64,000 nt of DNA from Acidihalobacter yilgarnensis (GCF_001753245.1 NZ_CP017415.1:1020501-1084500); one strand, 5' to 3'; positions 1-9,984 are shown, numbered from the stretch's first letter. Translations and numbers: made by a program. The notes: generated by a model from the sequence alone, not told the origin.

Positions 1-1389
1 TTTCCAGCCGCCGAAGCTGTGAAAGGCCATCGGGACCGGGATCGGCACATTGATACCGACCATGCCGGCCTGTACGGCGTGCGAGAAGCGTCGCGCCGTG
101 CCGCCGTCGCGAGTGAAGATGGCGGTGCCGTTGCCGAAGGCGTGTTCGTTGACCAGGCGAATGCCGGTATCGAAGTCCGGTACACGCACTACTATCAGTA
201 CCGGCCCGAATATCTCTTCTTGGTAGATGCGCATCTCGGAGGTGACGTGGTCGAACAGGCAACCGCCGAGGAAGAAGCCGTCCTCGTGACCAGGTACCGA
301 GCAGCTGCGGCCGTCTACTACCAGTGTGGCGCCTTCCTTGATGCCGAGATCGACGTAGGACTTCACGCGTTCGAGGTGTTCGCGGGTGACCAGGGGCCCC
401 ATCTCCACGCCCTCGGCATCGCCGGGGCCGATCTTGAGCGCGCGGGCGCGCTCGGTCAGTCGCCCGACCAAGGCATCGGCGATACCGCCCACCGCGACCG
501 CCACCGAAATCGCCATGCAGCGCTCGCCGGCAGAGCCGTAGGCTGATCCGATCAGGGCGTCGACGGTCTGGTCGAGGTCGGCGTCCGGCATTACCAGCAT
601 ATGATTCTTGGCGCCGCCAAGGGCTTGCACGCGCTTGCCGTGGGCGCTGCCGGTTTCGTAGATATAGCGCGCGATCGGGGTGGAACCGACGAAGCTGACG
701 GCACCGATGCGCGGGTCGGTGAGCAGGGTGTCTACCGCGACCTTGTCGCCGTTGACCACCGAGAAAACGCCGTCGGGTAGACCGGCTTCGGTGAGCAGTT
801 CTGCCAGCCGCAGCGGGCAACTGGGGTCTTTTTCCGAGGGCTTGAGGATGAAGGCATTGCCGGCTGCCAGCGCCACCGGAAACATCCACATTGGCACCAT
901 TGCCGGGAAATTGAAGGGCGTGATGCCGGCGACGACGCCGAGCGGTTGGCGCAGCGACCAACTGTCGACGCCGGTGCCCACGTCTTCGCTCATCTCGCCC
1001 TTGAGCAGCTGCGGGATGCCGCAGGCGAACTCGACAACCTCGATGCCACGGGTCAGCTCGCCGAGGGCGTCGGGCACGGTCTTGCCATGTTCGCGCGAGA
1101 TCAGCCGGGCGATTTCGTCGGCATGCTGTTCCAGCAAGGCCTTGAAGCGGAACATCACGCGTGCGCGGCGTAGCGGTGTGGTGGCGGCCCAGCCCGGTGC
1201 GGCGTCGGCGGCGCGCGCGATGGCGCGCTCGGTCTCGGCGGCGTCGGCGAGGGCAACGCGGGCCTGCACGTGGCCGGTCGCCGGGTTGCAGACATCGGCG
1301 TGTCGCCCGCTGGTGCCGACTGTGCGACGGCCGTCGAGATAATGGCCGAGCAGCGCGACTTCGGCGCTCGTGGCGGGTGTTTCGTTCAT
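1..1389 (-). CDS. mmsA: Methylmalonate-semialdehyde dehydrogenase (CoA-acylating), 3' part cut by window edge
   Basis: This NAD-dependent aldehyde dehydrogenase family enzyme converts (methyl)malonate semialdehyde to propionyl- or acetyl-CoA plus CO2, the last step of valine and beta-alanine breakdown. The reverse strand reads without interruption from an ATG at 1389 ([11 protein letters not shown]) to the window edge, about 463 residues, so roughly 35 C-terminal residues are missing. Visible landmarks are the [13 protein letters not shown] segment, the NAD-binding [15 protein letters not shown], and the catalytic Cys at about residue 291 in [10 protein letters not shown]. The ERCMA context is typical of MmsA rather than of ordinary aldehyde dehydrogenases. 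It is followed upstream by an alanine dehydrogenase and a beta-alanine:pyruvate-type aminotransferase in the same direction. That neighbourhood fits a route from beta-alanine to malonate semialdehyde to acetyl-CoA, with the alanine made by transamination recycled to pyruvate. Confidence 0.93.
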   Translation of the reverse strand, partial: MNETPATSAEVALLGHYLDGRRTVGTSGRHADVCNPATGHVQARVALADAAETERAIARAADAAPGWAATTPLRRARVMFRFKALLEQHADEIARLISREHGKTVPDALGELTRGIEVVEFACGIPQLLKGEMSEDVGTGVDSWSLRQPLGVVAGITPFNFPAMVPMWMFPVALAAGNAFILKPSEKDPSCPLRLAELLTEAGLPDGVFSVVNGDKVAVDTLLTDPRIGAVSFVGSTPIARYIYETGSAHGKRVQALGGAKNHMLVMPDADLDQTVDALIGSAYGSAGERCMAISVAVAVGGIADALVGRLTERARALKIGPGDAEGVEMGPLVTREHLERVKSYVDLGIKEGATLVVDGRSCSVPGHEDGFFLGGCLFDHVTSEMRIYQEEIFGPVLIVVRVPDFDTGIRLVNEHAFGNGTAIFTRDGGTARRFSHAVQAGMVGINVPIPVPMAFHSFGGWK

Positions 1390-1445
1390 GTCAGCCTCTT
1401 CGATCGGTGAATGGTCCGGTCTGTGCCGGATCCGTTGTCTGTGTA

Positions 1446-2564
1446 CTAGGCCGCGAGGGCGTCCGACGCGGGGCGGTAAGCATAGCCCAGGTCGCGCGCC
1501 ACGGCGGGGTGGGTGACAGCGCCTCGATGCACGTTCAGTCCGGCACGCAGGTGCGGGTCGTCGTGCAAGGCCTGGCGGTAGCCCTTGTCGGCGAGCGCCA
1601 GCACATAGGGCAGGGTGGCGTTGGTCAGCGCGAAGGTCGCGGTGCGCGCCACGCCGCCAGGCATGTTGGCGACGCAGTAGTGGACCACGCCGTCGACCAC
1701 GTAGATTGGTTCCTGATGGGTGGTCGGCCGGCTGGTCTCGAAGCAGCCGCCCTGATCGATGGCGACGTCGACCACCACGGCACCGGGGCGCATGCGCGAA
1801 AGCATCGCTCGGGTGACCAGCTTGGGTGCGGCAGCGCCGGGAATCAGCACCGCGCCGATGACGAGATCGGCCGCGAACACCGTGGCTTCGAGCGTGTCGG
1901 TAGTGGAGTAGAGCGTCTTCAGGTGCGGGCCGTATTGCGCATCCAGGGCCTTGAGGCGGTCGAGGTCGCGGTCGAGCACGGTGACGTCGGCACCGAGGCC
2001 GAGGGCCATGCGTGCGGCATTCACGCCGACCACGCCGCCGCCAATGATGGCGACGTTCGCCGGCGTCACGCCGGGCACGCCGCCGAGCAGCACACCGCGC
2101 CCGCCTTGAGCCTTCTCCAGGGCATGCGCGCCGGCCTGCACGGCCATGCGCCCGGCCACTTCGCTCATGGGTGCGAGCAGCGGCAGCCCGCCGTGGGCGT
2201 CGGTGACGGTTTCGTAGGCGATGGCGATGGCATCCGAGTCCACCAGCAAGCGCGTCTGTTCAGGGTCGGGGGCGAGGTGCAGGTAGGTGAATAGGATTTG
2301 TCCTGGGCGCAGCAAGGCGCATTCGTTCGGCTGCGGTTCCTTGACCTTGACCACCATCTCGGCCTTGCCGAACACGGTTTCGGCGCTTTCGACGAGCTGC
2401 GCGCCGGCCGCTTCGTAGGCAGTGTCGTCCAGGCCCACACCGGCACCGGCGCCGCGTTCAACGAGTACCCGGTGTCCGCGCGTGGTGAGCTCGCGCACCC
2501 CAGTGGGCGTCAGGCCGACGCGGTATTCGTGATTTTTGATCTCTTTGGGCAGTCCGATGATCAT
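1446..2564 (-). CDS. ald: Alanine dehydrogenase
   Basis: This enzyme oxidatively deaminates L-alanine to pyruvate and ammonium with NAD. The protein is 372 residues, the normal family length. It opens with [20 protein letters not shown], the standard N-terminus. The start at 2564 is chosen over an upstream in-frame ATG because it is preceded by AGGAG at good spacing and begins exactly at the conserved sequence. The Rossmann segment [20 protein letters not shown], the substrate-binding VKVKEPQ and the [22 protein letters not shown] region are all intact. It lies between mmsA and an aminotransferase that uses pyruvate as acceptor, so its likely role is to regenerate pyruvate from the alanine formed and release nitrogen. 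Confidence 0.95.
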   Translation of the reverse strand: MIIGLPKEIKNHEYRVGLTPTGVRELTTRGHRVLVERGAGAGVGLDDTAYEAAGAQLVESAETVFGKAEMVVKVKEPQPNECALLRPGQILFTYLHLAPDPEQTRLLVDSDAIAIAYETVTDAHGGLPLLAPMSEVAGRMAVQAGAHALEKAQGGRGVLLGGVPGVTPANVAIIGGGVVGVNAARMALGLGADVTVLDRDLDRLKALDAQYGPHLKTLYSTTDTLEATVFAADLVIGAVLIPGAAAPKLVTRAMLSRMRPGAVVVDVAIDQGGCFETSRPTTHQEPIYVVDGVVHYCVANMPGGVARTATFALTNATLPYVLALADKGYRQALHDDPHLRAGLNVHRGAVTHPAVARDLGYAYRPASDALAA

Positions 2565-2592
2565 TTTGCTTCTCCTCTTGCTGTGCCGCCGT

Positions 2593-3939
2593 TCAGGCGG
2601 TTTCGCGTATGGCTTCGGCAACGATGTCGATCAGTTCCCCGATCTGCGTTGGATTGATGATCAGCGGTGGCGACAGGGCGATGATGTCGCCGGTGTAACG
2701 AACCAGGGCGCCTTGTTCGAAGCAGCGGCGGTGTATCTCGAAGCCGCGCTTGCCCGGCTCACCGGGGCGTGGCGCCAGCTCGATGCCGGCCACCAGGCCG
2801 ATGTTGCGTACATCGATGACGTTGGGTAAATCACGGAGTCCATGCACGGCTTCCTCCAGGTGCGGAGCGAGTGCGGCGCCGCGCGTGAGCAGGCCTTCCT
2901 CGGCGTAGATGTCCAGAGTGGCCAGCGCTGCCGCGGCGGCAACGGGGTGTCCCGAGTAAGTGTAGCCGTGGGCCAGCTCGATGAACTGTTCGGGGCCCTG
3001 CATGAAGGCTTCGTAGATATGTGGGCGGACGAACACTGCACCCATCGGGATGTTGCCGTTGGTCAGCCCCTTGGCGGTGGTCATGATGTCCGGCAGCACG
3101 TCGAAGTAGTCGGCGGCGAAAGGTGTGCCGAGGCGGCCGAAGCCGGTGATGACCTCATCGAAGATCAGCAGGATGCCGTGACGGTCGCAGATCTCGCGTA
3201 GACGCTTGAGATACCCCTTGGGCGGCAGCACCACGCCGGCTGAACCGGCGACCGGTTCGACGATGACGGCAGCGATGGTCGAAGCGTCGTGCAGGCCGAC
3301 CAGGCGCTCCAGTGCTTCGGCAAGCTCCGCACCGCCCTCGGCGGGCAGGCCGCGCGTGAAGGCGTTGGCCGTGATGTTCAGGGTGTGCGGCAGATGATCC
3401 ACGCCGGGGAGCAAGGTGCCGAACTGTTTGCGGTTGCCGACGATGCCGCCGACCGAGGCGCCGCCGAAGTTGACGCCGTGGTAGCCCTTCTCGCGTCCGA
3501 TCAAGCGTTGCCGGCTGCCCTCACCGCGCGCGCGGTGGTAACCGATGGCGATCTTGAGCGCGGTATCCACCGATTCGGAACCCGAGTTGGTGAAGAAGGC
3601 GTAGTTCAGATCGCCCGGCGTGATCTCGACGAGACGGTTGGCCAGCTCGAAGGGCAGGGGATGTCCCATGTTGAAGGTCGGCGCGAAATCCAGCTCGGAG
3701 AGCTGGCGTTGCACGGCCTCGACGATACGGCGGCGGCCGTGACCGGCATTCACGCACCACAGTCCGGCCTGGCCGTCGAGTATCTGGCGGCCGTCGGCAG
3801 TGGTGTAATGCACGCCTTCGGCGGCGACCAGGAGGCGTGGGTCGTCCTTGAATTGGCGGTTGGCGGTGAAGGGCATCCAGAACGCCTCGCGCTGCTGACG
3901 ATCCTGGGCGATGGACTGATGGCGATCAGACGGGCTCAT
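2593..3939 (-). CDS. Class III omega-amino acid:pyruvate aminotransferase (beta-alanine:pyruvate type)
   Basis: This PLP-dependent class III aminotransferase (448 residues) resembles beta-alanine:pyruvate transaminases. It shows the N-terminal FWMPFTANRQFK, GLWCVNAGHGR, the cofactor loop TNSGSESVDTALK, the EPVAGSAGVVLPPKGYL segment, FDEVITGFGRLG with the PLP-contacting Asp, and the Schiff-base Lys in IMTTAKGLTNG. It starts the leftward aminotransferase-ald-mmsA cluster, 28 bases upstream of ald, and faces a PuuR-like regulator gene across a shared promoter region. The likely amino donor is beta-alanine, or a similar omega-amino acid such as GABA from polyamine breakdown. The exact donor cannot be read from the sequence. 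Confidence 0.88.
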   Translation of the reverse strand: MSPSDRHQSIAQDRQQREAFWMPFTANRQFKDDPRLLVAAEGVHYTTADGRQILDGQAGLWCVNAGHGRRRIVEAVQRQLSELDFAPTFNMGHPLPFELANRLVEITPGDLNYAFFTNSGSESVDTALKIAIGYHRARGEGSRQRLIGREKGYHGVNFGGASVGGIVGNRKQFGTLLPGVDHLPHTLNITANAFTRGLPAEGGAELAEALERLVGLHDASTIAAVIVEPVAGSAGVVLPPKGYLKRLREICDRHGILLIFDEVITGFGRLGTPFAADYFDVLPDIMTTAKGLTNGNIPMGAVFVRPHIYEAFMQGPEQFIELAHGYTYSGHPVAAAAALATLDIYAEEGLLTRGAALAPHLEEAVHGLRDLPNVIDVRNIGLVAGIELAPRPGEPGKRGFEIHRRCFEQGALVRYTGDIIALSPPLIINPTQIGELIDIVAEAIRETA

Positions 3940-3987
3940 GCCGCAATTCCTCGGGTGGGGTCGGTGTTCGTGAATTCTAAGGCATGT

Positions 3988-4062
3988 TAAATAAAATAAA
4001 CAACGCTGCCGCTATTGGCTCAAAAATGCCATTCTCTGTTAGCATTGCGTTTATTATTTTGT
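3988..4062. promoter_or_regulatory. Two inverted PuuR-like operators in a divergent promoter
   Basis: The E. coli PuuR site is recalled as AAAATATAATGAACA. TAAATAAAATAAACA at 3988-4002 matches it at 12 of 15 positions, and the complement of 4048-4062 matches at 11 of 15 in the opposite orientation. The sites lie 60 bases apart, centre to centre. They sit between the leftward aminotransferase cluster and the rightward gene for an XRE-cupin protein of the PuuR architecture. Autoregulation and control of both operons is inferred. Confidence 0.5.
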
Positions 4063-4085
4063 TTGTTTGGACGAGGAGTGTCGGC

Positions 4086-4628
4086 ATGGAGGTAGGTGCC
4101 CGCCTGCGCGCACTGCGCGAGCTTTACGGCCTTTCCCAACGCGAGCTGGCCAAGCGAGCGGGCGTGACCAACGGCATGATCTCGCAGATCGAGCAGGACC
4201 GCGTGAGTCCATCCATCGGCTCCCTCAAGAAGATTCTCGACGGCCTGGCCATCTCGATCGCGGATTTCTTCACCCAGGACTTCGGCGGGCCGGTGCAGGT
4301 ATTTTTCGAACGCGCCGCGATGCCGGACCTAGGTAATGGACCGGTGAACCTGTTTCTGGTGGCCGCCGCCCGCAAGAACCGACAGATGTCGATGTTGCGC
4401 GAGGTCTACGCACCGGGTGCGGATACCGGAGAAGATATGCTCCAGCACGAAGGCGAAGAGGCCGGCGTGGTGGTGCGTGGCCGCATGGAGATCACCGTGG
4501 GCAGTGAGACGCGGGTGCTTGAGCCTGGCGACGCCTATTATTTTGAGAGTCGCATTCCGCATCGATTCCGAAATCCCGGCATCGAGGAGGCCGAGATCGT
4601 CAGCGCCAATAGCCCGCCGACCTTTTGA
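4086..4628 (+). CDS. puuR: XRE-cupin transcriptional regulator, PuuR-like
   Basis: This 180-residue repressor-type protein has an N-terminal helix-turn-helix (residues about 5-60: LRELYGLSQRELAKRAGVTN, then GMISQIEQDRVSPSIGSLKK). A C-terminal cupin fills about 105-178 (GVVVRGRMEITVG, LEPGDAYYFESRIPHRFRN). This is the layout of E. coli PuuR, which releases the putrescine catabolic genes when it binds putrescine. The ATG at 4086 is chosen because GAGGAG lies just upstream and the HTH begins immediately after it; a longer in-frame extension from 3984 would run through the operator region. It heads an operon with an aldehyde dehydrogenase 57 bases downstream. Polyamine sensing is inferred from architecture and context. 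Confidence 0.85.
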   Translation: MEVGARLRALRELYGLSQRELAKRAGVTNGMISQIEQDRVSPSIGSLKKILDGLAISIADFFTQDFGGPVQVFFERAAMPDLGNGPVNLFLVAAARKNRQMSMLREVYAPGADTGEDMLQHEGEEAGVVVRGRMEITVGSETRVLEPGDAYYFESRIPHRFRNPGIEEAEIVSANSPPTF

Positions 4629-4685
4629 ACCGGCGCCGACCGCCGTCCGGCGGGGCGTCATTGCGTATCTTCGAAGGAGTACATC

Positions 4686-6188
4686 ATGAGCAGCAAGCAC
4701 ACGCATGCCGAGTGGCGCGCCAAGGCGGCGGCGCTGACAATCGAGGGTAGGGCCTTCGTTGATGGGCGCTACGTTGACGCCGCGTCGGGCAAAACCTTCG
4801 ACTGCATCGACCCGGCCACCGGCGCGGTGCTTGCGCGTATCGCCGAGTGCGACGCCGAGGACGCAGAGCGTGCGGTTGTCGCCGCACGTCGCGCCTTCGA
4901 GTCCGGCGCCTGGTCACGGATGGCGCCGCGCGAGCGCAAGACGGTGCTGATTCGCTTCGCGCAGCTGATCGAGGATCATGCCGAGGAACTGGCGCTGCTC
5001 GAATCCCTAGACGCCGGGAAACCCATTGGCGACACCACTGTCATCGACATCCCCGCAGCGGCGCGCTGCGTGCGCTTCAATGGCGAGGCCGTGGACAAGC
5101 TTTACGACGAGGTCGCACCGACCCCGGACGACGCCCTCGGCCTGATCACGCGCGAGCCGGTCGGCGTGGTCGCCGCCATTGTGCCCTGGAACTTTCCCAT
5201 CTTGATGGCCTCATGGAAGTTCGGTCCCGCGCTCGCCGCCGGCAACTCGGTGATCCTCAAGCCCTCGGAGAAGGCGCCGCTGACCGCCATTCGGGTTGCC
5301 GTGCTGGCGCAGGAGGCGGGCATCCCGGACGGCGTGTTCAACGTGTTGCCCGGTTTCGGTGGCACGGTGGGCAAGGCGCTCGCCCTGCACATGGACGTGG
5401 ACTGCGTGGCCTTCACCGGCTCGACTGCCGTCGGCAAGCAGATCATGCAGTACGCCGGCCAGTCGAATCTCAAGCGTGCGTGGATGGAGTGCGGCGGCAA
5501 GACCCCGCACATCGTCTTTGCCGACTGCCCGGACATCGATGCCGCCGCGCGCGCCGCCGCCTTCGGTATCTTCTATAACCAGGGCGAGATGTGCACCGCC
5601 GGCTCGCGCCTGCTGGTCGAAGCTTCTATTAAGGACGCCTTCCTGGAGAAGGTGATCGCCGCCGGTGAGGCCATGCAGCCAGGCGACCCGCTCGATCCGG
5701 CCACGCGCATGGGCGCCATCGTCGACGACATCCAGCTTGACCGCGTGATGGGCTACATCGAGGCTGGGCGTGCGGGTGGCGCGACCCTGCGCCTGGGCGG
5801 CGAGCGCGTGCTCACCGAGAGCGGTGGCTATTTCATCGCGCCGACCATCTTCGACAACGTCACCAACGACATGAAGATCGCCCGCGAGGAAATCTTCGGT
5901 CCGGTGCTCTCGACCATTACCTTCGAGAACGAGGATGAGGCCCTGCACATCGCCAATGACTCACCCTACGGACTGGCCGCCGCAGTATGGACCTCCAACC
6001 TCAGCCGCGGCCACCGCGTGGCCCGCCGTCTGCGTGCCGGCAGCGTGTGGGTCAACTGCTTCGACGAAGGTGACATGACCGTGCCCTTCGGCGGCTACAA
6101 ACAGTCCGGCAACGGCCGCGACAAGTCGCTGCACGCGATCGACAAATATGTCGAGCTCAAGGCGACCTGGATCGATCTGACCCGCTGA
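4686..6188 (+). CDS. puuC: NAD(P)-dependent aldehyde dehydrogenase, PuuC-like
   Basis: This 500-residue aldehyde dehydrogenase probably oxidises gamma-glutamyl-gamma-aminobutyraldehyde or another omega-amino aldehyde produced from polyamines. The N-terminal FVDGRYVDAASGKTF, the cofactor-binding PWNFPILMASWKFGPALAAG, the general-base Glu in MECGGKTPHIVF and the nucleophilic Cys in NQGEMCTAGSR are all present. So is the C-terminal PFGGYKQSGNGRDKS. The ECGGK variant in place of ELGGK is shared with PuuC-type enzymes. An AAGGAG lies upstream of the ATG. It follows the PuuR-like regulator and precedes the carbon-nitrogen hydrolase, which supports a polyamine role. Betaine-aldehyde or other aliphatic aldehyde substrates cannot be excluded. 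Confidence 0.85.
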   Translation: MSSKHTHAEWRAKAAALTIEGRAFVDGRYVDAASGKTFDCIDPATGAVLARIAECDAEDAERAVVAARRAFESGAWSRMAPRERKTVLIRFAQLIEDHAEELALLESLDAGKPIGDTTVIDIPAAARCVRFNGEAVDKLYDEVAPTPDDALGLITREPVGVVAAIVPWNFPILMASWKFGPALAAGNSVILKPSEKAPLTAIRVAVLAQEAGIPDGVFNVLPGFGGTVGKALALHMDVDCVAFTGSTAVGKQIMQYAGQSNLKRAWMECGGKTPHIVFADCPDIDAAARAAAFGIFYNQGEMCTAGSRLLVEASIKDAFLEKVIAAGEAMQPGDPLDPATRMGAIVDDIQLDRVMGYIEAGRAGGATLRLGGERVLTESGGYFIAPTIFDNVTNDMKIAREEIFGPVLSTITFENEDEALHIANDSPYGLAAAVWTSNLSRGHRVARRLRAGSVWVNCFDEGDMTVPFGGYKQSGNGRDKSLHAIDKYVELKATWIDLTR

Positions 6189-6271
6189 GTTCGCACGCCG
6201 CCCCCACCCCTTGGGCGCTGGGGGCGGCTGACGGATAATGCCGTACATCGCACCTCTTTTAAGGAACCGAC

Positions 6272-7150
6272 ATGCGAACCGTAACCGTGGCGGCCACTCA
6301 GATGGCCTGCAGCGAAGACCGTGAGGCCAACATCGATCGTGCCGAAGGCCTGATCCGCGAGGCCGCAGGCAGGGGCGCGCAGATCGTGCTCATCCAGGAG
6401 TTGTTCGAGGGGCCTTATTTCTGTAAGGAGCAGCTGCCAGCGCATTTCTTACTGGCACAGCCGTTCGCGGACAACCCCATGATCGCGCGCATGAGCGCGC
6501 TTGCCGCCGAACTGGGCGTGGTGTTGCCGCTGTCCTTCTTCGAACGCGCCGGCAATGCCTTCTTCAACTCGCTGGCCATGGTCGACGCGGATGGAAGCGT
6601 GCTCGGCTTCTACCGCAAGTCGCATATCCCTGACGGCCCCGGCTACCAGGAGAAGTTCTATTTTTCGCCGGGAGACACTGGCTTCAAAGTCTGGCAGACG
6701 CACCACGGCGCGCTCGGCGTCGGTATCTGCTGGGATCAATGGTTCCCCGAGGCCGCGCGTAGCATGGCCCTGATGGGCGCTGAAATCCTACTCTATCCCA
6801 CCGCCATCGGTTCGGAACCCGAAGAACCCGAACTCGACTCGCGCGACCATTGGCAGCGCGTGATGCAGGGCCATGCCGGCGCGAACATCCTGCCGCTGGT
6901 TGCCTCCAACCGCATCGGCGTCGAGCACGGCCGAAGCTGTGAACTGACTTTCTACGGTTCCTCATTCATCACCGATCACCTCGGCGCGAAGGTCGCCGAG
7001 GCCGGTCGCTCCGACCAAACCATTCTTACCGCCAGCTTCGACCTCGACGCCATCGGCGAGGCCCGACGCGCCTGGGGCGTGTTCCGCGATCGGCGGCCGG
7101 AGCTGTATGGGGCGCTGAGCGGCTACGACGGGAGCGGAGAGACTCGCTAA
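6272..7150 (+). CDS. aguB: Carbon-nitrogen hydrolase, N-carbamoylputrescine amidase-like
   Basis: This nitrilase-superfamily enzyme of 292 residues closely resembles N-carbamoylputrescine amidases, which release putrescine, CO2 and ammonia in the agmatine route. The catalytic triad is visible as Glu43 (LIQELFEGPYF), Lys116 (FYRKSHIPDGPGYQEKFYF) and Cys153 (GVGICWDQWFPE). The DHWQRVMQGHAGAN and ASNRIG segments are typical of the AguB group. No agmatine deiminase is seen nearby, so the carbamoylputrescine would have to come from elsewhere, or the enzyme acts on a related amide. It is the last gene of the puuR-puuC-aguB operon and is followed by a short hairpin with a T tract. Confidence 0.85.
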   Translation: MRTVTVAATQMACSEDREANIDRAEGLIREAAGRGAQIVLIQELFEGPYFCKEQLPAHFLLAQPFADNPMIARMSALAAELGVVLPLSFFERAGNAFFNSLAMVDADGSVLGFYRKSHIPDGPGYQEKFYFSPGDTGFKVWQTHHGALGVGICWDQWFPEAARSMALMGAEILLYPTAIGSEPEEPELDSRDHWQRVMQGHAGANILPLVASNRIGVEHGRSCELTFYGSSFITDHLGAKVAEAGRSDQTILTASFDLDAIGEARRAWGVFRDRRPELYGALSGYDGSGETR

Positions 7151-7156
7151 TCATCC

Positions 7157-7177
7157 GCAAGGAGGTATCTCCTTTTT
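7157..7177 (+). terminator. Possible rho-independent terminator after aguB
   Basis: AAGGAG, a four-base loop and CTCCTT form a six-base-pair stem that runs into a T tract a few bases after the aguB stop codon. The stem is short, so termination is plausible but not certain. Confidence 0.5.
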
Positions 7178-8677
7178 GCGCGAGCATGGGGCCCGCGTGT
7201 GATCCTGTTTTTCGTGCCGGCAGGTTGTTGTCGAACGCGTGTCGCTTATCGTCTTACAGATGAAATGGGAATCGCGGCGAGCGCCACGGTGGAGTTGATA
7301 AATAACGTGTTCCACCTTCGTTATTCATGGTTGCTCGACAGTGGCGGCCGATGTCACACACGGATAGCTCCGCGCATCGTTTGAGAGTGGGGCGGGAAAT
7401 TAGCAAGGAACATTTTTTTGCATCAGCTCGGAAGATATGAGGCAGAGGGATGTTCCTCACAAGCCAGTTCTGGCGCGCGGAATAATCGATTCGGGAGATC
7501 CGGATCAGATTCTCACCTGAAATCGTGGGTAATCTCTGTTATGGCCGTTGCCTGAAGTGAGGTATAGATACCATCTTGGCCTGTCGTTGTAGTTCACTAT
7601 TCGATTCCGGCGGGTGATGTGTTTTTTCTGTTGCGGATTGCCGAGCTTAATGATGCAGAAAATGGGGCGAGTGGCATCCGCCATGATGTCGTTGAGATGA
7701 TGAATCGCACGGGGGATGTCCAAAAATCAATGTATGTCTGTCACTCATTGAGATGTTTAGTCGGGATTCTTTACACGAGAATGTCATAAAAGCTCGTATT
7801 CGCTCGTCTGTGTTTGATATCGTCATCTGCGGCGCAATATTAAAATTATTGTTATTAGCCAATAAAAATCAATGTGATAAGGTTATCGCAGATGTTGTGG
7901 GGCGGTCTGGGTGATGTGTCTAGTCATTTGCTAGCACGATTATTGCTTTCTTGATAAAAAGACTAAAATTTAACGAGAGCGATATGATGTCCAGACAGGC
8001 TATGACTTGCGCGATTGACGCTACGAAACTACCTGACTGGCCTTGTGTTGAGGGTGAGCAGGCCGATGATGCGTGCTGTGAGCATGAGGTCTCGCTTTTC
8101 TGTGCGCAGTCCGCCCATGTTCGATGTGCATCCTTTTCCGTGAGGTTTTCGAATTTTTTTAAAGGACTCTTCAATTTTCTCGGGCCGCGCCGGCGCAAGC
8201 CATTTAATCCACAACCTCGATCCGAACGTAGATTCTCGATGCCTAAATTTTGCACATTTGCGATTTCCGCAAGTGCAATACGTTGGATGTGATAGGGCTA
8301 CGCTAAAATTCTCACGTCCCGATTCTCGGGATTCTGGTTTTTGAGAGAATTCGGTTGTTAGGAGCAGACGGAGAATTATTTGACGGAAGTGTGTGGGCAT
8401 GGTTTTTTGCTGGAGTACCAGGCGGGGTACCCGCAGGAGAAAAAACAAGATGTCTGGTTTTATGCCGGGGTGCATTGCCCATGCATTGAGAATGCTGCTG
8501 GGCCCCATGATTTCCGGCAAACATCTTTAGAAAACCGTCAAAATAACCTATCGACATGATGGTACGTCACATCACAATTGTATTGTGACCACGTCCACCA
8601 TCTGTCTATCGATTTATTCTCTCCTTGTTCTCTTCATGACGCCGAGTAAACGCGTGAGCGGCTATGGCTATGGATGA
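7178..8677. other. 1.5 kb convergent intergenic region with no recognisable gene
   Basis: This stretch lies between the ends of two converging operons and is visibly richer in A/T than its neighbours. Only short, unconvincing reading frames occur on either strand: about 113 codons at 7951-8292 and about 163 codons on the reverse strand at 8029-8520. None has a recognisable domain, good ribosome binding site or gene-like composition. A six-base-pair hairpin (TCCCGA, three-base loop, TCGGGA) near 8320-8335 is followed by a few T residues. The region may be a decayed insertion or a gene graveyard. Confidence 0.5.
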
Positions 8678-9961
8678 TTAGGGCAGCGCATCCCTGATGC
8701 GTGCCCAGGTCATGGCTGCGACCAGGGCCGGGGTGCGGAACCATTCTCCGCCGGGGAAGGGCATGTGTGGGATGCGGGTGAAGATGTCGAAGCGTTCCTC
8801 GCGGCCGGCGATGGCCTCGGCCATGAGTTTGCCGGCGAGGCCGGTCAGCGCGATGCCGTGGCCGGAAAAGCCTTGCGCGAAATACACGTTGTCGGCCAGT
8901 CGCCCAAAGTGCGGCGCGCGGTTGTGGGTGATGGCGACGTAGCCGCCCCAAGCGTAGTCGATGCCAACGTCGGCGAGTTCGGGGAATACCTTGATCATGC
9001 GCGCGCGGATGGAGCGGCGGATGCTCAGCGGTTCGATGCGTGAATAGGAGACGCGCCCGCCGAACAGCAGGCGATGGTCGGCTGAGAGACGGAAGTAGTC
9101 GAGCACGAAATTCATGTCGGCGACCGCGGCATTGGTGGGCAGCAGTCGGCGGGCGCGTTCTTCGCCGAGCGGTTCAGTGGCGACGATATAGGTGCCCACC
9201 GGCATGATGCGCCGCCGCAACACGGGCGCGAGGCCGTCGATATAGGCGTTGGCACCGAGGATTACGTGGCGCGCACGGATGCGGCCGCCGGGCGTGTATA
9301 CGGTCGCGGTGGTGCCGTGTTCTATGCGCGTGGCGGGAGTGGATTCGAATAGCTGTGCGCCGGCCTCATGCGCGGCCTCGGCGAGGCCCAGGGTGTAATT
9401 GAGTGGGTGGATGTGGCCGCTGTGCGGGTCGTATAGGCCGCTGGTGTAGAGCGGGCTGCCGACCTGGGCCTGGAGGGCTTCGCCGCGGAGGATTTCGAGG
9501 CCGGTGTAGCCGTACACGCCTTCGAGTTCCTCGTGCCATTGTTCGAGTTCGCGTTCGTGGCGCGGCTTGAGGCCGACGTGCAGGTGCCCGGCTACGGGGT
9601 CGCAGGGGATGGCATGACGCTCGACCCGCTCGTCGAGCAGCTGGACGGCTTCGACGGACATGTCCCACAGGCGCCTGGCATCATCGGCGCCGACGATACG
9701 CCGTAATTTGCTCATGTCGCAGCCGAAGCCGGCGATCTTCTGGCCGCCGCTGCGCCCGGATGCGCCCCAGCCGACGCGCTGGGCCTCGATCATGGCCACG
9801 CGGTAGCCGCGCTCGGCAAGATGCAGGGCGGCCGAACTGCCGGTGATGCCGGCGCCGATTACACAGACGTCGACGTCGATGTCCTCCGCCAGTGCGGGAT
9901 GGTGAACGTCGTAACGTTGGGTCGCGGCGTAATAGGAATCGGCGTGTGACACCTGACTCAT
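8678..9961 (-). CDS. puuB: FAD-dependent gamma-glutamylputrescine oxidase
   Basis: This DAO-family flavoprotein of 427 residues oxidises gamma-glutamylputrescine to the aminobutyraldehyde, releasing ammonia and H2O2. The N-terminal dinucleotide-binding motif DVCVIGAGITGSSAALHLAE (about residues 30-49), the following GWGASGRSGGQ and the C-terminal FAQGFSGHGIALTGLAGKL are characteristic of PuuB. It lies 23 bases downstream of a glutamine-synthetase-like gene that would make its substrate, transcribed in the same direction. The pair faces the puuD operon across a divergent promoter. Confidence 0.92.
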   Translation of the reverse strand: MSQVSHADSYYAATQRYDVHHPALAEDIDVDVCVIGAGITGSSAALHLAERGYRVAMIEAQRVGWGASGRSGGQKIAGFGCDMSKLRRIVGADDARRLWDMSVEAVQLLDERVERHAIPCDPVAGHLHVGLKPRHERELEQWHEELEGVYGYTGLEILRGEALQAQVGSPLYTSGLYDPHSGHIHPLNYTLGLAEAAHEAGAQLFESTPATRIEHGTTATVYTPGGRIRARHVILGANAYIDGLAPVLRRRIMPVGTYIVATEPLGEERARRLLPTNAAVADMNFVLDYFRLSADHRLLFGGRVSYSRIEPLSIRRSIRARMIKVFPELADVGIDYAWGGYVAITHNRAPHFGRLADNVYFAQGFSGHGIALTGLAGKLMAEAIAGREERFDIFTRIPHMPFPGGEWFRTPALVAAMTWARIRDALP

Positions 9962-9984
9962 GCGGAACTCCGTAGATGGCGTGC

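Noticed and set aside
1161-2294. A long forward frame of 377 codons
   Set aside because: It lies opposite mmsA and ald, both with unmistakable family sequence, and its protein is rich in Arg, Gly and His as expected for the complement of G/C-rich genes.
7951-8520. Two overlapping frames on opposite strands in the empty region
   Set aside because: Neither has a clear binding site, domain or gene-like composition, so they are reported only as part of the empty region.
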